The notes below the pieces were generated by a model. That model was given only the letters and a program-made list of their open reading frames with translations, was not told where the DNA came from and ran no database searches. Positions 54,120 to 63,711 of a stretch of DNA of 64,000 nt are shown here, one piece after another. The stretch's first letter is position 1; every line of letters starts with the position of its first letter. Origin of the DNA: Ideonella oryzae (GTDB taxonomy: Bacteria; Pseudomonadota; Gammaproteobacteria; Burkholderiales; Burkholderiaceae_C); contig NZ_JAMXMC010000003.1 of assembly GCF_024055665.1 (NCBI RefSeq), positions 346,814 through 410,813 on the forward strand, given 5' to 3'. Made by a program: the position numbers and the translations under genes.

Positions 54120-55019
54120 TCAGAGATGGCGCGCCGAGAAGGTGTCGCAGTCGCCGATGCGGCCCTGGGCCAGCCCGCGCTGGAACCAGGCCACCCGCTG
54201 CTGGCTGCTGCCGTGGGTGAAGCTCTCGGGCACCACCCGGCCCTGGGCGGCGCGCTGCAGTGCGTCGTCGCCGATGCGCGAGGCGGCGTTGAGCGCCTCC
54301 TCCACATCGCCCTGGTCCAGCCAGTGCCGCTGGGCCTCGGCATGCTGGGCCCAGACACCGGCCAGGCAATCGGCCTGCAGTTCCACCCGCACCGAGGTGG
54401 CATTGGCCTGGGCCTCGCCCTGGCGGGCCCGCAGCGCGTCCACCTTGCCGGTGATGCCCAGCAGGTTCTGCACATGGTGGCCCACCTCGTGGGCGATCAC
54501 GTAGGCCTGGGCGAAATCGCCGGGCGCGCCCAGCTGCTGGCGCAGGGTGTCGTAGAAGGACAGGTCGATGTAGACCTTGCGATCGCCCGGGCAGTAGAAC
54601 GGCCCCATCGCCGCCTCGCCGGCCCCGCAGGCGGTGCGGGTGGCACCGCGGAACAGCACCAGCGTGGGCTTCTCATAGGTCTTGCCGGCCTGGGCGAACT
54701 GCTCGGTCCAGACGTCCTCGGTACTGGCCAGGACGGTGGTGACGAAGCGGGCCTCCTCGTCCTGCGGCGCGGCGCGCTGGCCGGCCGGCTGGGTGGCCAC
54801 CGGCGCGCTCTGCGGCAGCCCGCCGCCGTTGAGAAGGCCCAGCACCGTCAGCGGGTTGATGCCGAAGATCCAGCTGACCACCAGGGCCAGCACGATGCCG
54901 CCCAGGCTCAGGCCGCGCCCGCCGATGGGCAGCATGCCGCCGCCCGAGCCGCCGCCCATGCCGCCATCCTCGCGGCGGTCTTCCACGTTGTCGCTTTCCC
55001 GGTTGCCTTGCCAGCGCAT
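54120..55019 (-). CDS. ypfJ: Neutral zinc metallopeptidase, YpfJ family
   Basis: 299 residues. One N-terminal membrane helix ([19 protein letters not shown]) anchors a periplasmic peptidase with the zincin motif [10 protein letters not shown] and a downstream Glu ([12 protein letters not shown]). Family PF04228. A Gly/Asp-rich N-terminus ([13 protein letters not shown]) precedes the helix. The ATG has GGGGAG 8 bases upstream. Substrates unknown. Confidence 0.92.
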   Translation of the reverse strand: MRWQGNRESDNVEDRREDGGMGGGSGGGMLPIGGRGLSLGGIVLALVVSWIFGINPLTVLGLLNGGGLPQSAPVATQPAGQRAAPQDEEARFVTTVLASTEDVWTEQFAQAGKTYEKPTLVLFRGATRTACGAGEAAMGPFYCPGDRKVYIDLSFYDTLRQQLGAPGDFAQAYVIAHEVGHHVQNLLGITGKVDALRARQGEAQANATSVRVELQADCLAGVWAQHAEAQRHWLDQGDVEEALNAASRIGDDALQRAAQGRVVPESFTHGSSQQRVAWFQRGLAQGRIGDCDTFSARHL

Positions 55020-55106
55020 GGTGTCGTCTCCCCGGCCACGGGCTGTCGTGGCGCATTGGGGCGATTGTCGTCCCGGCCTGGAACGGCGTGGCCGGGGCCT
55101 GGCGTG

Positions 55107-55496
55107 TCAGAGGTGGCTGGGTGGTGGCGGGGCGACAGACGCGGGCTCGCGCTGCGCACAAGTACTCACCTGGGTGCGCACCAGGGCCAGGATCTCGGCT
55201 TCCGGCAGAGGCTCGCTGGGGCGCAGCCTCAGGCCACGGTCGGCGGGCTCACCGGCTTCCGCGCCTTCGCTGCGGCCCAGGCGGCGCAGGTGCAGCCCGG
55301 TCTTGTGGGTGGCCAGCGCCAGCAGGGGGCGCCCGCCGTCCAGAGCCAGCACCAGGTTGCCCCACTTGATCGATTCTTCCAGCGCAGGCTCTGCGCCCAA
55401 GGCCAGCACCCGCACCCGCTCGGCCAGCGGGCGCTGGGCGGGTGGAAGAAAGTCCAGCCAGGCCCGCACCAGGGCCTTGGAACGCGGCGCGCGCAT
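55107..55496 (-). CDS. DUF1801-like small protein
   Basis: 129 residues from the ATG at 55496. LEESIKWGNLVLALDGGRPLLALATHKTGLHLRRLG resembles the DUF1801 (YdhG-like) core in which a Trp-Gly-x-hydrophobic stretch is conserved (ESIKWGNLVLAL). Soluble, function unknown. It starts 8 bases after the stop of the upstream small gene, so they form one unit. Confidence 0.75.
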   Translation of the reverse strand: MRAPRSKALVRAWLDFLPPAQRPLAERVRVLALGAEPALEESIKWGNLVLALDGGRPLLALATHKTGLHLRRLGRSEGAEAGEPADRGLRLRPSEPLPEAEILALVRTQVSTCAQREPASVAPPPPSHL

Positions 55497-55504
55497 CGGT
55501 GGGT

Positions 55505-55852
55505 TCAGGCGCCAGCAGCCCCCACCGACGTCACCAGATCGCGGACGTGGTAGGTCTGGAACAACTCCAGCGCCAGGCGGCGCAGCGGGTCGTGTGCGCT
55601 GGCATGGGCCGTGGCGATGCGCTCGTAGGCGTAGTCGCGGTCGAAGCACATGCGCGCCACCTGCACCGGCTGGCGCTCCTGGGCCATCAGAGATTTGAAG
55701 CGCAGCAAGGCGCCCATGTCCAGGTCGGTGGCCAGAGGCGCCGTGCGGCGCACGCGCGGCACCGGGTTGACCGGCGGGCGGGCCATCACCTCGGCCAGCC
55801 AGGCCGGCACGGCGGTGGTTTCAACGGCGGCGGAAGAGGTGTGCGTGTTCAT
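55505..55852 (-). CDS. Small unrecognised protein, 115 residues
   Basis: The ATG at 55852 has CAGGAG 5 bases upstream. The product is soluble, Ala/Arg-rich, with two probable helices (DMGALLRFKSLMAQERQPV and ASAHDPLRRLALELFQTYHV). No family recognised. It is followed by the DUF1801-like gene and preceded by dcd, both on the same strand. Confidence 0.65.
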   Translation of the reverse strand: MNTHTSSAAVETTAVPAWLAEVMARPPVNPVPRVRRTAPLATDLDMGALLRFKSLMAQERQPVQVARMCFDRDYAYERIATAHASAHDPLRRLALELFQTYHVRDLVTSVGAAGA

Positions 55853-55960
55853 GGGCGCTCCTGGGTTCCGGGGTGATCCGGTTGCCAGGGATGGTGCGCC
55901 CGCTGTCAAGCACCCAAAGCCGCGATGAAGCGGCCGAAGTCCGCTCAGTTCTGAAGCCGC

Positions 55961-56530
55961 TCAGGTCTTGGGCAGGGTGACGCCGTGCTGACCCTGGTAC
56001 TTGCCGCCGCGGTCCTTGTAGCTGGTCTCGCAGACCTCGTCGCTCTCGAAGAAGAGCACCTGGGCACAGCCCTCGCCCGCGTAGATCTTGGCCGGCAGCG
56101 GGGTGGTGTTGCTGAACTCCAGCGTCACGTAGCCTTCCCATTCGGGCTCGAAGGGGGTGACGTTGACGATGATGCCGCAGCGCGCGTAGGTGCTCTTGCC
56201 CAGGCAGATGGTCAGCACATTGCGCGGGATGCGGAAGTACTCGACCGTGCGCGCCAGCGCGAAGCTGTTGGGCGGGATGATGCAGACATCGGCGTTGATG
56301 TCCACAAAGCTCTTCTCGTCGAAGTTCTTCGGGTCCACCACGGTGGAGTGGATGTTGGTGAACACCTTGAATTCGCGCGCGCAGCGGATGTCGTAGCCGT
56401 AGCTCGAGGTGCCGTAGCTCACGATCTTCTGGCCGTCGGGGGAATGGCGGACCTGGCCGGGCTCGAACGGCTCGATCATGCCGTGCTGCTCCGCCATGCG
56501 GCGGATCCACTTGTCGCTCTTGATGCTCAT
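55961..56530 (-). CDS. dcd: dCTP deaminase
   Basis: 189 residues, the usual length. It deaminates dCTP to dUTP for thymidylate synthesis. The start [19 protein letters not shown], the KSTYARCGI active-site loop and [19 protein letters not shown] are conserved. The ATG at 56530 has GAGGA 7 bases upstream; the open frame continues upstream but is a shadow of the divergent Mpo1-like gene. Confidence 0.97.
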   Translation of the reverse strand: MSIKSDKWIRRMAEQHGMIEPFEPGQVRHSPDGQKIVSYGTSSYGYDIRCAREFKVFTNIHSTVVDPKNFDEKSFVDINADVCIIPPNSFALARTVEYFRIPRNVLTICLGKSTYARCGIIVNVTPFEPEWEGYVTLEFSNTTPLPAKIYAGEGCAQVLFFESDEVCETSYKDRGGKYQGQHGVTLPKT

Positions 56531-56612
56531 CGGGTTTCCTCGGAAGGGCTTGATTCTAGAAGCCGCGCCCACACTGGGGCATGATGGATGGCAAGCAACC
56601 GGAGACACCGCC

Positions 56613-57221
56613 GTGGCCACGCTCTTTCGTCCCGCCGACGAACTGCTGGTGGAATACGCCCGCTTCCACCGCGACCGTCGCAACATCCACACCCACCTGG
56701 TGGGCATCCCGCTGATGGTCTTCGGGCTGGCCGTGCTGTTCTCGCGCCCCCCGCTGGCCACTGCCGACTGGGCCGGCCTGCGCTGGGTGCTGACGCCGGC
56801 CGTGCTGCTGTGGGCCCTGAGCACCCCCTGGTACCTCAGCCGCGGCCTGCCCGGCCTGGGCCTGCTGGTGGGAGCGATGCACGCAGTGCTGGTGCTGGCG
56901 GCCACCCCGCTGGGGCAAGCCGGCTCGGCCACCTGGCTGGGCTGGGGCCTGGGCCCTCTGCTGCTGGGCGGGCTGCTGCATCTGGCCGGCCATTACTACG
57001 AGGGCCGTGCGCCGGGCCTCGTGCAGGATCTGATCGACCTGCTGGCCGCGCCGCTGTTCGTGGCCGCCGAGATGCTGTTCTCGCTGGGTTGGCTGGCGAC
57101 CCTGCGGCAGAAGGTGGAACGCGAAGCCGGCCCCACCCGCTTGCGGGACCTGACGGGCCCGCTCACATCGATGCCAGTGGCAGGCCGGCGGACTCATCGT
57201 CCGCATCGAGCAGCCCGATGA
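56613..57221 (+). CDS. Mpo1-like (DUF962) membrane protein
   Basis: 202 residues from a GTG at 56613 (GGAG 8 bases upstream). The conserved [15 protein letters not shown] segment with metal-binding His residues and [12 protein letters not shown] match the DUF962/YGL010w family; yeast Mpo1 is a dioxygenase in fatty-acid alpha-oxidation. Four membrane helices. Whether the bacterial protein shares the activity is unknown. Its last 59 bases overlap the MarR gene convergently. Confidence 0.85.
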   Translation: MATLFRPADELLVEYARFHRDRRNIHTHLVGIPLMVFGLAVLFSRPPLATADWAGLRWVLTPAVLLWALSTPWYLSRGLPGLGLLVGAMHAVLVLAATPLGQAGSATWLGWGLGPLLLGGLLHLAGHYYEGRAPGLVQDLIDLLAAPLFVAAEMLFSLGWLATLRQKVEREAGPTRLRDLTGPLTSMPVAGRRTHRPHRAAR

Positions 57222-57690
57222 GCCGGGTCAGGTCGCTCTCCATCCGGGCCAGGGTGGCGTCGTCCAGCTGAGCCAGGGCCTCCGGCAGGACACCGCTGAA
57301 GGGCCCGGGGCTGTGGGCCAGGATCTCGGCCCCCGGTGGCAGCAGCCGCAACTCCACCGCCCGCCGGTCACGCTCGGCCCGCGCGGTGGCCACCAGGCCA
57401 CGGTCCACCAGCGCGCGCACCAGGTTGCTGGCGGTCGACTGGCGGATGTCCAGGGCCTTGGCCAGTTCGTTGACGCCGATGCCTGGCCGGACCTGGATCA
57501 CGCTCAAGGCCCAGACCTGCGCACCGCCCACCCCCACCTGGCGCTCGACCTGCTGGAAGTGGGTCTTGACCGCGTTGAAGACCTGGCGGAAACGGCGCAG
57601 CACACGAGCTGCAGGCTCATCGAGAACCGTGGCCTCGGACCGGCCCTCCAGCGTCAGGTCGGCCGAAACATTGGTACAAGGATTTACCAT
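57163..57690 (-). CDS. MarR-family transcriptional regulator
   Basis: 175 residues with the MarR winged helix (GIGVNELAKALDIRQSTASNLVRALVDRGLVATARAERDRRAVELRL, read as VNELAKALDIRQSTASNLV then DRGLVATARAERDRRAVEL). It diverges from the ClC channel gene with only 22 bases between starts, so it probably shares a promoter region with it and may control it. Confidence 0.9.
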   Translation of the reverse strand: MVNPCTNVSADLTLEGRSEATVLDEPAARVLRRFRQVFNAVKTHFQQVERQVGVGGAQVWALSVIQVRPGIGVNELAKALDIRQSTASNLVRALVDRGLVATARAERDRRAVELRLLPPGAEILAHSPGPFSGVLPEALAQLDDATLARMESDLTRLIGLLDADDESAGLPLASM

Positions 57691-57712
57691 CGCGGAATGA
57701 TAGTTTGTCTGG

Positions 57713-59146
57713 ATGGCGGGCCAAACGCCCGCCGGGGCGGCTGAGATGCGGTGGTCCCTGCGCCTGAGGGCGATTCTGCACCGCGAGCTGGGCCAGTTGG
57801 ACCTGTGGCGCAGCCGCGCGGTGGTGCTGGCCTATGCGGTGCTCACCGGCCTGAGCATCGTGTGGTTTGCGCGCACCACCGACTGGGCCCTGGCCCAGTT
57901 CTTCAGCCTGCGTCAGGCGGCCTGGTGGAGCCCGCTGGTCTGGACGCCGCTGTCCACGGCCGCCATCGTCTGGATCACGCGGCACTGGGTGCCCGGCGCG
58001 GCGGGCTCGGGCATCCCGCAGGTGATGGCGGCGCTGGACCCGCAGGTCGAGCGCTCGCAGCGCGGACTCTATGTCTCGCTGAAACTGGCCCTGGGCAAGT
58101 ACCTGCTGGCCTCCTGGGGCTTCCTGGCCGGCCTGTCCCTGGGCCGCGAGGGCCCGTCCGTGCAGGTGGGCGCCGGCATCATGCACAACGCCCGGCACTG
58201 GCTGCCGCAGCGCGGCCTGGTGTCCGAGCACGGTCTGCTGGTGGCCGGTGGCGCGGCGGGCATCGCGGCGGCCTTCAACACCCCGCTGGCCGGCGTGATG
58301 TTCGCCATCGAGGAGCTCTCGCGCCGCCCCGAGCAGCGCAACAGCGGCCTGATCATCGCTGCCATCGTGCTGGCCGGTCTGATGGGGGTGTCGCTGCAGG
58401 GCAACGAGAGCTACTTCGGCATCATCCGGGTGGACGAATTCCGCGCCGACCTGTGGTGGCCGGCCCTGCTGCTGGCCCTGGCCTGCGGCCTGGCGGGTGG
58501 CCTGTTCTCGCGCCTGATGATTCGCTCCCTGGGCGGGCAGGAAAATGACCGACTCAGCCGCTGGCGGCGCGCCCAGCCGGTGGCCTTTGCCGGCGCCTGC
58601 GGCCTGCTGATCGCGCTGATCGGCGTGGCCAACCAGGGCATCACCTTTGGCAGCGGCTACAGCCACTCGCGGGCCATGCTGGCGGGTGAGGCCGGCATCC
58701 CGGCCGTCTATGTGCTGTTCATGTTCCTGACCACCTGGTTGACCGCCTGGTCCGGCGTGCCGGGGGGCATCTTCGCCCCCTCGCTGGCCATTGGTGGCGC
58801 ACTGGGCAACGACATCGCCCTGCTCACCGGCAACCCGCAGGTCCCGGCCCTGATCGCGCTGGGCATGACCGGCTTTCTGGCCGCCGCCACCCAGGCCCCG
58901 CTCACGGCCTTCATCATCGTGATGGAGATGGTCAACGGCCACGCGATGGTGCTCAGCCTGATGGCCTGCGCCCTGGTGGCCAGCGGGGTCTCGCGCATCC
59001 TGAGCCGGCCGCTCTACGGCACACTGGCCGGGTTCCAGCTGCAGCGTCTGCCCGGGCGTTCGACGGCCGTGACGCCCCCGGCAGCCGAAGCGGAGACGGA
59101 CAAAAAAACGGAGCCCGCTGAGGGCCCCGGAATCAGTCACTCCTGA
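57713..59146 (+). CDS. ClC-family chloride channel/transporter
   Basis: 477 residues (an ATG at 57746 would give 466). The three anion-binding signatures are present: AGSGIPQV, GREGPSVQ and GGIFAPSLAIG. About ten or more membrane helices. The glutamate in GREGP is the gating/proton Glu. No C-terminal CBS domains; the tail (TPPAAEAETDKKTEPAEG) is short and charged. The divergent MarR gene is the likely regulator. Confidence 0.93.
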   Translation: MAGQTPAGAAEMRWSLRLRAILHRELGQLDLWRSRAVVLAYAVLTGLSIVWFARTTDWALAQFFSLRQAAWWSPLVWTPLSTAAIVWITRHWVPGAAGSGIPQVMAALDPQVERSQRGLYVSLKLALGKYLLASWGFLAGLSLGREGPSVQVGAGIMHNARHWLPQRGLVSEHGLLVAGGAAGIAAAFNTPLAGVMFAIEELSRRPEQRNSGLIIAAIVLAGLMGVSLQGNESYFGIIRVDEFRADLWWPALLLALACGLAGGLFSRLMIRSLGGQENDRLSRWRRAQPVAFAGACGLLIALIGVANQGITFGSGYSHSRAMLAGEAGIPAVYVLFMFLTTWLTAWSGVPGGIFAPSLAIGGALGNDIALLTGNPQVPALIALGMTGFLAAATQAPLTAFIIVMEMVNGHAMVLSLMACALVASGVSRILSRPLYGTLAGFQLQRLPGRSTAVTPPAAEAETDKKTEPAEGPGISHS

Positions 59147-59223
59147 GACACCTGGCCGCTGCTGACACCGCCAGATGCTCCCGGCAATTGTATCGGTACA
59201 AAGATAACCCCACCGGACACGGC

Positions 59224-60366
59224 ATGCGCCCCAAGCCACCTCTGTCAAAACCGGCGCTGGCCCGCTACCGCGGCAACTGGCAGAGCGAGATCGACAGTGC
59301 GGCCATCTACCGCGCCATGGCCGCGGCCGAACCGCAGACCGATCTGGCCGCCTTGTACCGACGCCTGGCCCAGGCCGAGGAAGGTCATGCGCTGTTCTGG
59401 CAGCGGCGGCTGGAGCAGGCGCTGGGGCACCCCCTGCAGCCCCGCACCAGCACGCGGGCCCGTGTGCTGATCTGGCTGGCCCGGCGCCTGGGGGCCAATG
59501 CCGTGCTGCCCACCGTGATGTCCCAGGAGGCGGACAACCGTGGCAGCTACGACGGTCAGGCCGAAACCCGCAGCACCACCATGCCGGCCCAGGAGCGCTC
59601 GCACGCCCGGCTGCTGGCCCACCTGTCCAGCCGGGCCCGCCACGGCTGGAACGGCAGCCGCTACGCGCAGCTGGAAGGCCGGCACGGCGCGAGCGACGGC
59701 AACGCCCTGCGCGCCGCCGTGCTGGGCGCCAACGATGGGCTGGTGTCCACCTTCTGTCTGCTGATGGGGGCCGCGGGGGCGCAGTTCTCGGGCTCGGCGC
59801 TGCTGACCACGGCGTTGGCGGGGGCGCTGGCCGGCGCCGGCTCCATGGCCATGGGCGAATGGATCTCGGTGCAGAGCGCCCGCGAGCTCTATGCCCGGCA
59901 GATCGCCGCCGAGGCCGACGAGTTGGAGCAGGCCCCCGAAGAGGAGCGCGAGGAGCTGGTGCTGATCTACCAGGCCAAGGGCTTCAGCGCCGAGGAGGCC
60001 CAGGCCATTTCGCACCGGGTGATGGCCCAGCACGGCAGCGCGCTGGACACCCTGGTGCGCGAGGAGCTGGGCATCAACCCGGACGAGCTGGGGGGCTCGC
60101 CCTGGGCCGCAGCCGGCACGTCTTGCGCGGTCTTCCTGCTGGGGGCCGCCGTACCGGCCCTGCCGCTGCTGTGGGTGTCCGGCCCGCTGGCCGTGCAGGC
60201 CTGCGCGGCCGCCAGCGGACTGGGGCTGCTGCTGATCGGCATGGGCATCACCCTGTTCACCGGCGGCAGCGCCTGGCGGGGTGGGCTGCGGCAGCTGGCC
60301 ATCGGTGCGGCCGCCGCCGCGCTGACCTACGGCGCGGGCCGCTGGCTGGCCACCGGGCTGAGCTGA
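59224..60366 (+). CDS. mbfA: Membrane ferritin-VIT protein (MbfA-like iron/manganese exporter)
   Basis: 380 residues from the ATG at 59224; a TTG at 59188 is also in frame. The N-terminal ferritin-like four-helix domain (about 15-140) shows Glu/His ligands (NWQSEIDSAAIYRAM, AEEGHALFW, SQEADNRGSYDGQ, PAQERSHARLL). The C-terminal VIT1/CCC1 domain has GANDGLVSTFCLLMG and AMGEWISVQSARELY. Such fusions export ferrous iron and protect from peroxide. No regulator adjacent. It overlaps convergently with the antiporter gene by 40 bases. Confidence 0.88.
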   Translation: MRPKPPLSKPALARYRGNWQSEIDSAAIYRAMAAAEPQTDLAALYRRLAQAEEGHALFWQRRLEQALGHPLQPRTSTRARVLIWLARRLGANAVLPTVMSQEADNRGSYDGQAETRSTTMPAQERSHARLLAHLSSRARHGWNGSRYAQLEGRHGASDGNALRAAVLGANDGLVSTFCLLMGAAGAQFSGSALLTTALAGALAGAGSMAMGEWISVQSARELYARQIAAEADELEQAPEEEREELVLIYQAKGFSAEEAQAISHRVMAQHGSALDTLVREELGINPDELGGSPWAAAGTSCAVFLLGAAVPALPLLWVSGPLAVQACAAASGLGLLLIGMGITLFTGGSAWRGGLRQLAIGAAAAALTYGAGRWLATGLS

Positions 60367-61622
60367 GGCAGCTCCAGCGGCTTGGCCTCGGACACCCCGA
60401 CGCGGCGGGCGATGCGCCCCACCGTCAGCCCCTGCACCAGGATCGAGAAGACCACCACGCAGTAGGTCAGCGACAGCACCACCTCGCGGCTGTGGCCCGC
60501 CGGCAGGGACAGGGCCAGGGCCACGGACACACCGCCGCGCACCCCCGCCCAGGTCAGCACCCGCCAGGTGCCCGAAGGCAGGGCCATCGTCAGGCGCAGC
60601 AAGGTCATCAGCATGGCCACACTCAGGCCGCGGGCCATCAGGGTGATGAGGATGGTCAGCGCCGCAGCCACCAGGACGCCGCCGCTGAAATGCACGCGGA
60701 TCACCTCCAGGCCGATCAGCACGAACAGCAGGGTGTTGAGGATGCCATCCACCAGGCGCCAGAAGCGCGAAAGGTGGTCCTGGGTCTCCACCGGGAAGTC
60801 GGGGTCGGAGCGGCTGCGCGTGCCCACCACCATGCCCACCACCACCATGGCCAGCGGGCCGGAAAAGTCCAGTTCCTCCACCAGGCCGTAACCGCCCATC
60901 ACGGTGGCCAGGGTCAGCAGCACCTCCACCTGGTAGCTCTGCACGTCCCGGAGCATGCGGTAGAGCACATGCCCCATCAGCAAGCCCATCAGGATGCCGC
61001 CGCCGCCTTCGCGCGCCAGCTGGCTCAGCGCCTCCGCCGCCGTGGGCCAGTCACCGGTCTTCACCATCGACAGGGCCAGGGAGAACAGCACCACGCCCAC
61101 CGCATCGTTGAAGAGCGACTCACCGGCGATGATGGCTTCCATCGTGCGTGGCACGCCGGCCGATTTCAGGATGCTGCCCACGGCCACCGCGTCGGTGGGC
61201 GAGATCAGCGCGCCGAACACCAGGCAATAGGGCAACGACAGGCGGATGCCCACCATGGGCAGCAGCTTCCACAGGGCCAGCCCCACCAGCAGCGCGCTGA
61301 GCACCGTGCCCACCACGGTCAGGGCGACGATGGGCTTCTGGTAGCGGCGCAATTCGCCCAGCTTGAACTGCAAGCCGCCGGCAAAGAGCAGCACCGCCAG
61401 CATGCCCCGCATCAGCACGCCGGGGAAGTCGATGGAAGCCACCATGGCCGCCTGGTAACGACGCGGCGCGCTCCAGCCCAGGTAGTCCAGGCCGATGAGC
61501 GCGCCGGAGATGGCCAGCGCCACGGACATGACGCCGATGGTGGTGGGCAGGCCGATGAAGCGGTGGTTGATGTAGGCGAAGACGGCCGTGATGACCAGGC
61601 ACCAGACGGTGATTTCAAGCAT
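60327..61622 (-). CDS. Na+/H+ antiporter, CPA1 (NhaP) family
   Basis: 431 residues, about 12 membrane helices. The ion-binding region reads ISPTDAVAVGSILKSAG and AGESLFNDAVGVVLF (the paired Asp motif ND of CPA1). WAGVRGGVSVALALSLP is the conserved helix 9-10 stretch. It exchanges Na+ (or K+) for protons. It lies 92 bases downstream of the chemoreceptor gene on the same strand. Confidence 0.92.
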   Translation of the reverse strand: MLEITVWCLVITAVFAYINHRFIGLPTTIGVMSVALAISGALIGLDYLGWSAPRRYQAAMVASIDFPGVLMRGMLAVLLFAGGLQFKLGELRRYQKPIVALTVVGTVLSALLVGLALWKLLPMVGIRLSLPYCLVFGALISPTDAVAVGSILKSAGVPRTMEAIIAGESLFNDAVGVVLFSLALSMVKTGDWPTAAEALSQLAREGGGGILMGLLMGHVLYRMLRDVQSYQVEVLLTLATVMGGYGLVEELDFSGPLAMVVVGMVVGTRSRSDPDFPVETQDHLSRFWRLVDGILNTLLFVLIGLEVIRVHFSGGVLVAAALTILITLMARGLSVAMLMTLLRLTMALPSGTWRVLTWAGVRGGVSVALALSLPAGHSREVVLSLTYCVVVFSILVQGLTVGRIARRVGVSEAKPLELPQLSPVASQRPAP

Positions 61623-61714
61623 GGAGCGGGGAATTCATGACGCGGTGCAGCACAGCGTTCTACGGTACCACCGCGGCCGAGAAGTTCCCCCCGCTCCAGC
61701 CCTTCACACCGAAC

Positions 61715-63466
61715 TCAGAAGCTTTCCCAGTCCTCGGACGGGCCGGCCGAGGCCACGGCCTCCTCACGAGCCGGGGCCGGCTTGTGGGTGGCCGCAGCCG
61801 GGGCCCTGGACGCGGCCGGTTGGGACTTGGCGTGGCCCATCGGCGACTTCGCTGGCGCATGCACGGGGGCGGACACCGGAGCCGCCATCGGTGCGTGCGA
61901 CGAGCCGGTGCTCAACCGGAACACGGCCACGGCCTCCACCAGGTGCCGCGCCTGGTTCTTCAGGCTGTCGGCTGCGGCGGCGCTCTCCTCCACCAGCGCA
62001 GCGTTCTGCTGGGTGGCCTGGTCCATCTGGCTGACAGCTTCGCCCACCTGGGACACGCCGTTGCTCTGCTCGGCGCTGGCCGAGGAGATCTCGCCGACGA
62101 TGTCGCTGACCCGGCGGATGGAGCTCACGATCTCGCCCATGGTCTGGCCGGCCCGGTCGACCAGGGTCGTGCCCTTCTCGACCTGTTCGACGCTGCGGCC
62201 GATCAAGGCCTTGATCTCGCGGGCTGCGTCGGCACTGCGCTGGGCCAGGGACCGCACCTCGCCGGCCACAACGGCGAAACCGCGGCCCTGTTCGCCGGCC
62301 CGGGCGGCTTCCACCGCCGCGTTCAGGGCCAGGATGTTGGTCTGGAAGGCAATGCCGTCGATCACACCGATGATGTCGCCGATCTTGCGGCTGCTCTCGT
62401 TGATCTCCTGCATGGTGGTCACCACCTGGCCGACCACCTCGCCACCCTGCACGGCCACGCTGGACGCGCCCTGGGCCAGCTGGTTGGCTTGCTTGGCGCT
62501 GTCGGCGTTGTGGCGCACGGTGGAGCCGAGCTCCTCCATGGTCGCGGCCGTTTCCTCCAGGGCGCTGGCCTGTTCCTCGGTGCGGCTGGACAGATCCAGG
62601 TTGCCCTGGGCGATCTGGGAGCTGGCCGTGGCAATGCTCTCGGCGTTCTGGCGCACGGTGGAGACCACAGAGGCGAGGCTGGTCTGCATGCGGTCCAGGG
62701 CCTGGAGCAGTTGGGCGGTCTCGTCCCGGCCCTCGGTGTAGACGCGGCTGGTCAGGTCGCCCTGGGCCACGGTGGTAGCCAGATCCACCGCCTGCTGGAT
62801 CGGCACGATGATCGAGCGGGTGATGACCCAGGCAGCACCGATGCCCAGCACCAGGGCCGCCAGGGTGAGGGCCACCAGAATCCACCGGGCGCTCTGCTCG
62901 GTGGCATGGGAGGCCACATCCTGGTCCTTGGCGAGCTTGACGTTGTAGGCCCACCATTGGCCGATGGCCTTCTGCACGGTCTGGTAGGACTCGAAGGCGG
63001 GACCATTCATCAGCTGAACGGCCTCATCGGTCTTGCCGGGGTTCGACGGTGTCAGGCGGGAGACGGCCTGCACTTTCGCCCATTGGGCGTCGTAGTCCTT
63101 CATGGCGGTCTGAACGGCCTCCATGTCCCGGCGGTCCTCGTCATCGGACACCAGATCCTTGGCGTAGTGATCCAGCGCCTGTTCGAGTTCACGGCGGTTC
63201 TCGGCGATCTTCCCCTCGATCTGGTCCATCTCCTGCGTCGACTTGCTCAGGATGTGGCGAAAACCATAGCGGCGCACATCATCGAGCCGCTGGGAGATCT
63301 CGTGCTCGGCCTCATAGGAAGGCACCAGATTCACCGCGTAGTAGTTGGCATTGCCGGCCAGGCGACTCATCTGCATCGCGCTGACGCCGGCCAGCACGCT
63401 CAGCAGCACCAGCAGGAGACCAAAGGCCAAACCCAGCCGCTGCCCAATTTTCAAGCTCTTCAACAT
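61715..63466 (-). CDS. Methyl-accepting chemotaxis protein
   Basis: 583 residues from the ATG at 63466 with a strong Shine-Dalgarno sequence (GGAGGAG, 5 bases). First helix at 8-32, periplasmic four-helix (Tar/4HB-like) domain, second helix near 194-215, HAMP, then the cytoplasmic coiled coil with the hairpin tip [21 protein letters not shown] and [18 protein letters not shown]. An Ala/Pro tail ends in EDWESF, matching the CheR/CheB-tethering pentapeptide (NWETF type). A sigma-28-like promoter precedes the gene. Confidence 0.95.
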   Translation of the reverse strand: MLKSLKIGQRLGLAFGLLLVLLSVLAGVSAMQMSRLAGNANYYAVNLVPSYEAEHEISQRLDDVRRYGFRHILSKSTQEMDQIEGKIAENRRELEQALDHYAKDLVSDDEDRRDMEAVQTAMKDYDAQWAKVQAVSRLTPSNPGKTDEAVQLMNGPAFESYQTVQKAIGQWWAYNVKLAKDQDVASHATEQSARWILVALTLAALVLGIGAAWVITRSIIVPIQQAVDLATTVAQGDLTSRVYTEGRDETAQLLQALDRMQTSLASVVSTVRQNAESIATASSQIAQGNLDLSSRTEEQASALEETAATMEELGSTVRHNADSAKQANQLAQGASSVAVQGGEVVGQVVTTMQEINESSRKIGDIIGVIDGIAFQTNILALNAAVEAARAGEQGRGFAVVAGEVRSLAQRSADAAREIKALIGRSVEQVEKGTTLVDRAGQTMGEIVSSIRRVSDIVGEISSASAEQSNGVSQVGEAVSQMDQATQQNAALVEESAAAADSLKNQARHLVEAVAVFRLSTGSSHAPMAAPVSAPVHAPAKSPMGHAKSQPAASRAPAAATHKPAPAREEAVASAGPSEDWESF

Positions 63467-63586
63467 GGTGTCTCCTCCCGTTCTGGACGGGCCTGTGAAA
63501 TCCGGCAATCGCCGCCGTGAGGCGGACGACCCCGCGCCGGCACCGTTCTGTGCGGCGCCGCTCATGTCAGTCATTCCCTGATCTGG

Positions 63587-63613
63587 TGATCGGCAAAACC
63601 TTACCTTCCTTGA
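63587..63613 (-). promoter_or_regulatory. Sigma-28 (FliA)-type promoter of the chemoreceptor gene
   Basis: Minus strand: TCAAGGAA (63613-63606), 11-base spacer, GCCGATCA (63594-63587), close to TAAAGTTT-N11-GCCGATAA. About 120 bases before the start codon. Confidence 0.62.
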
Positions 63614-63711
63614 GTTTTTCATGGCGCAGGGGACGTCAAAGGGGTCAAAAGTGAGGGAAATGCACGCCTCATCCCCCCTGGCGCAAGACACCGGGCCGGG
63701 TATCTCCCAAG

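Noticed and set aside
53035-54504. Second frame open across lldD and ypfJ
   Set aside because: It spans a convergent gene boundary and has shadow composition.
57691-57712. A MarR operator in the 22-base MarR/ClC gap
   Set aside because: Short imperfect symmetry only; no palindrome convincing enough to list as a site.
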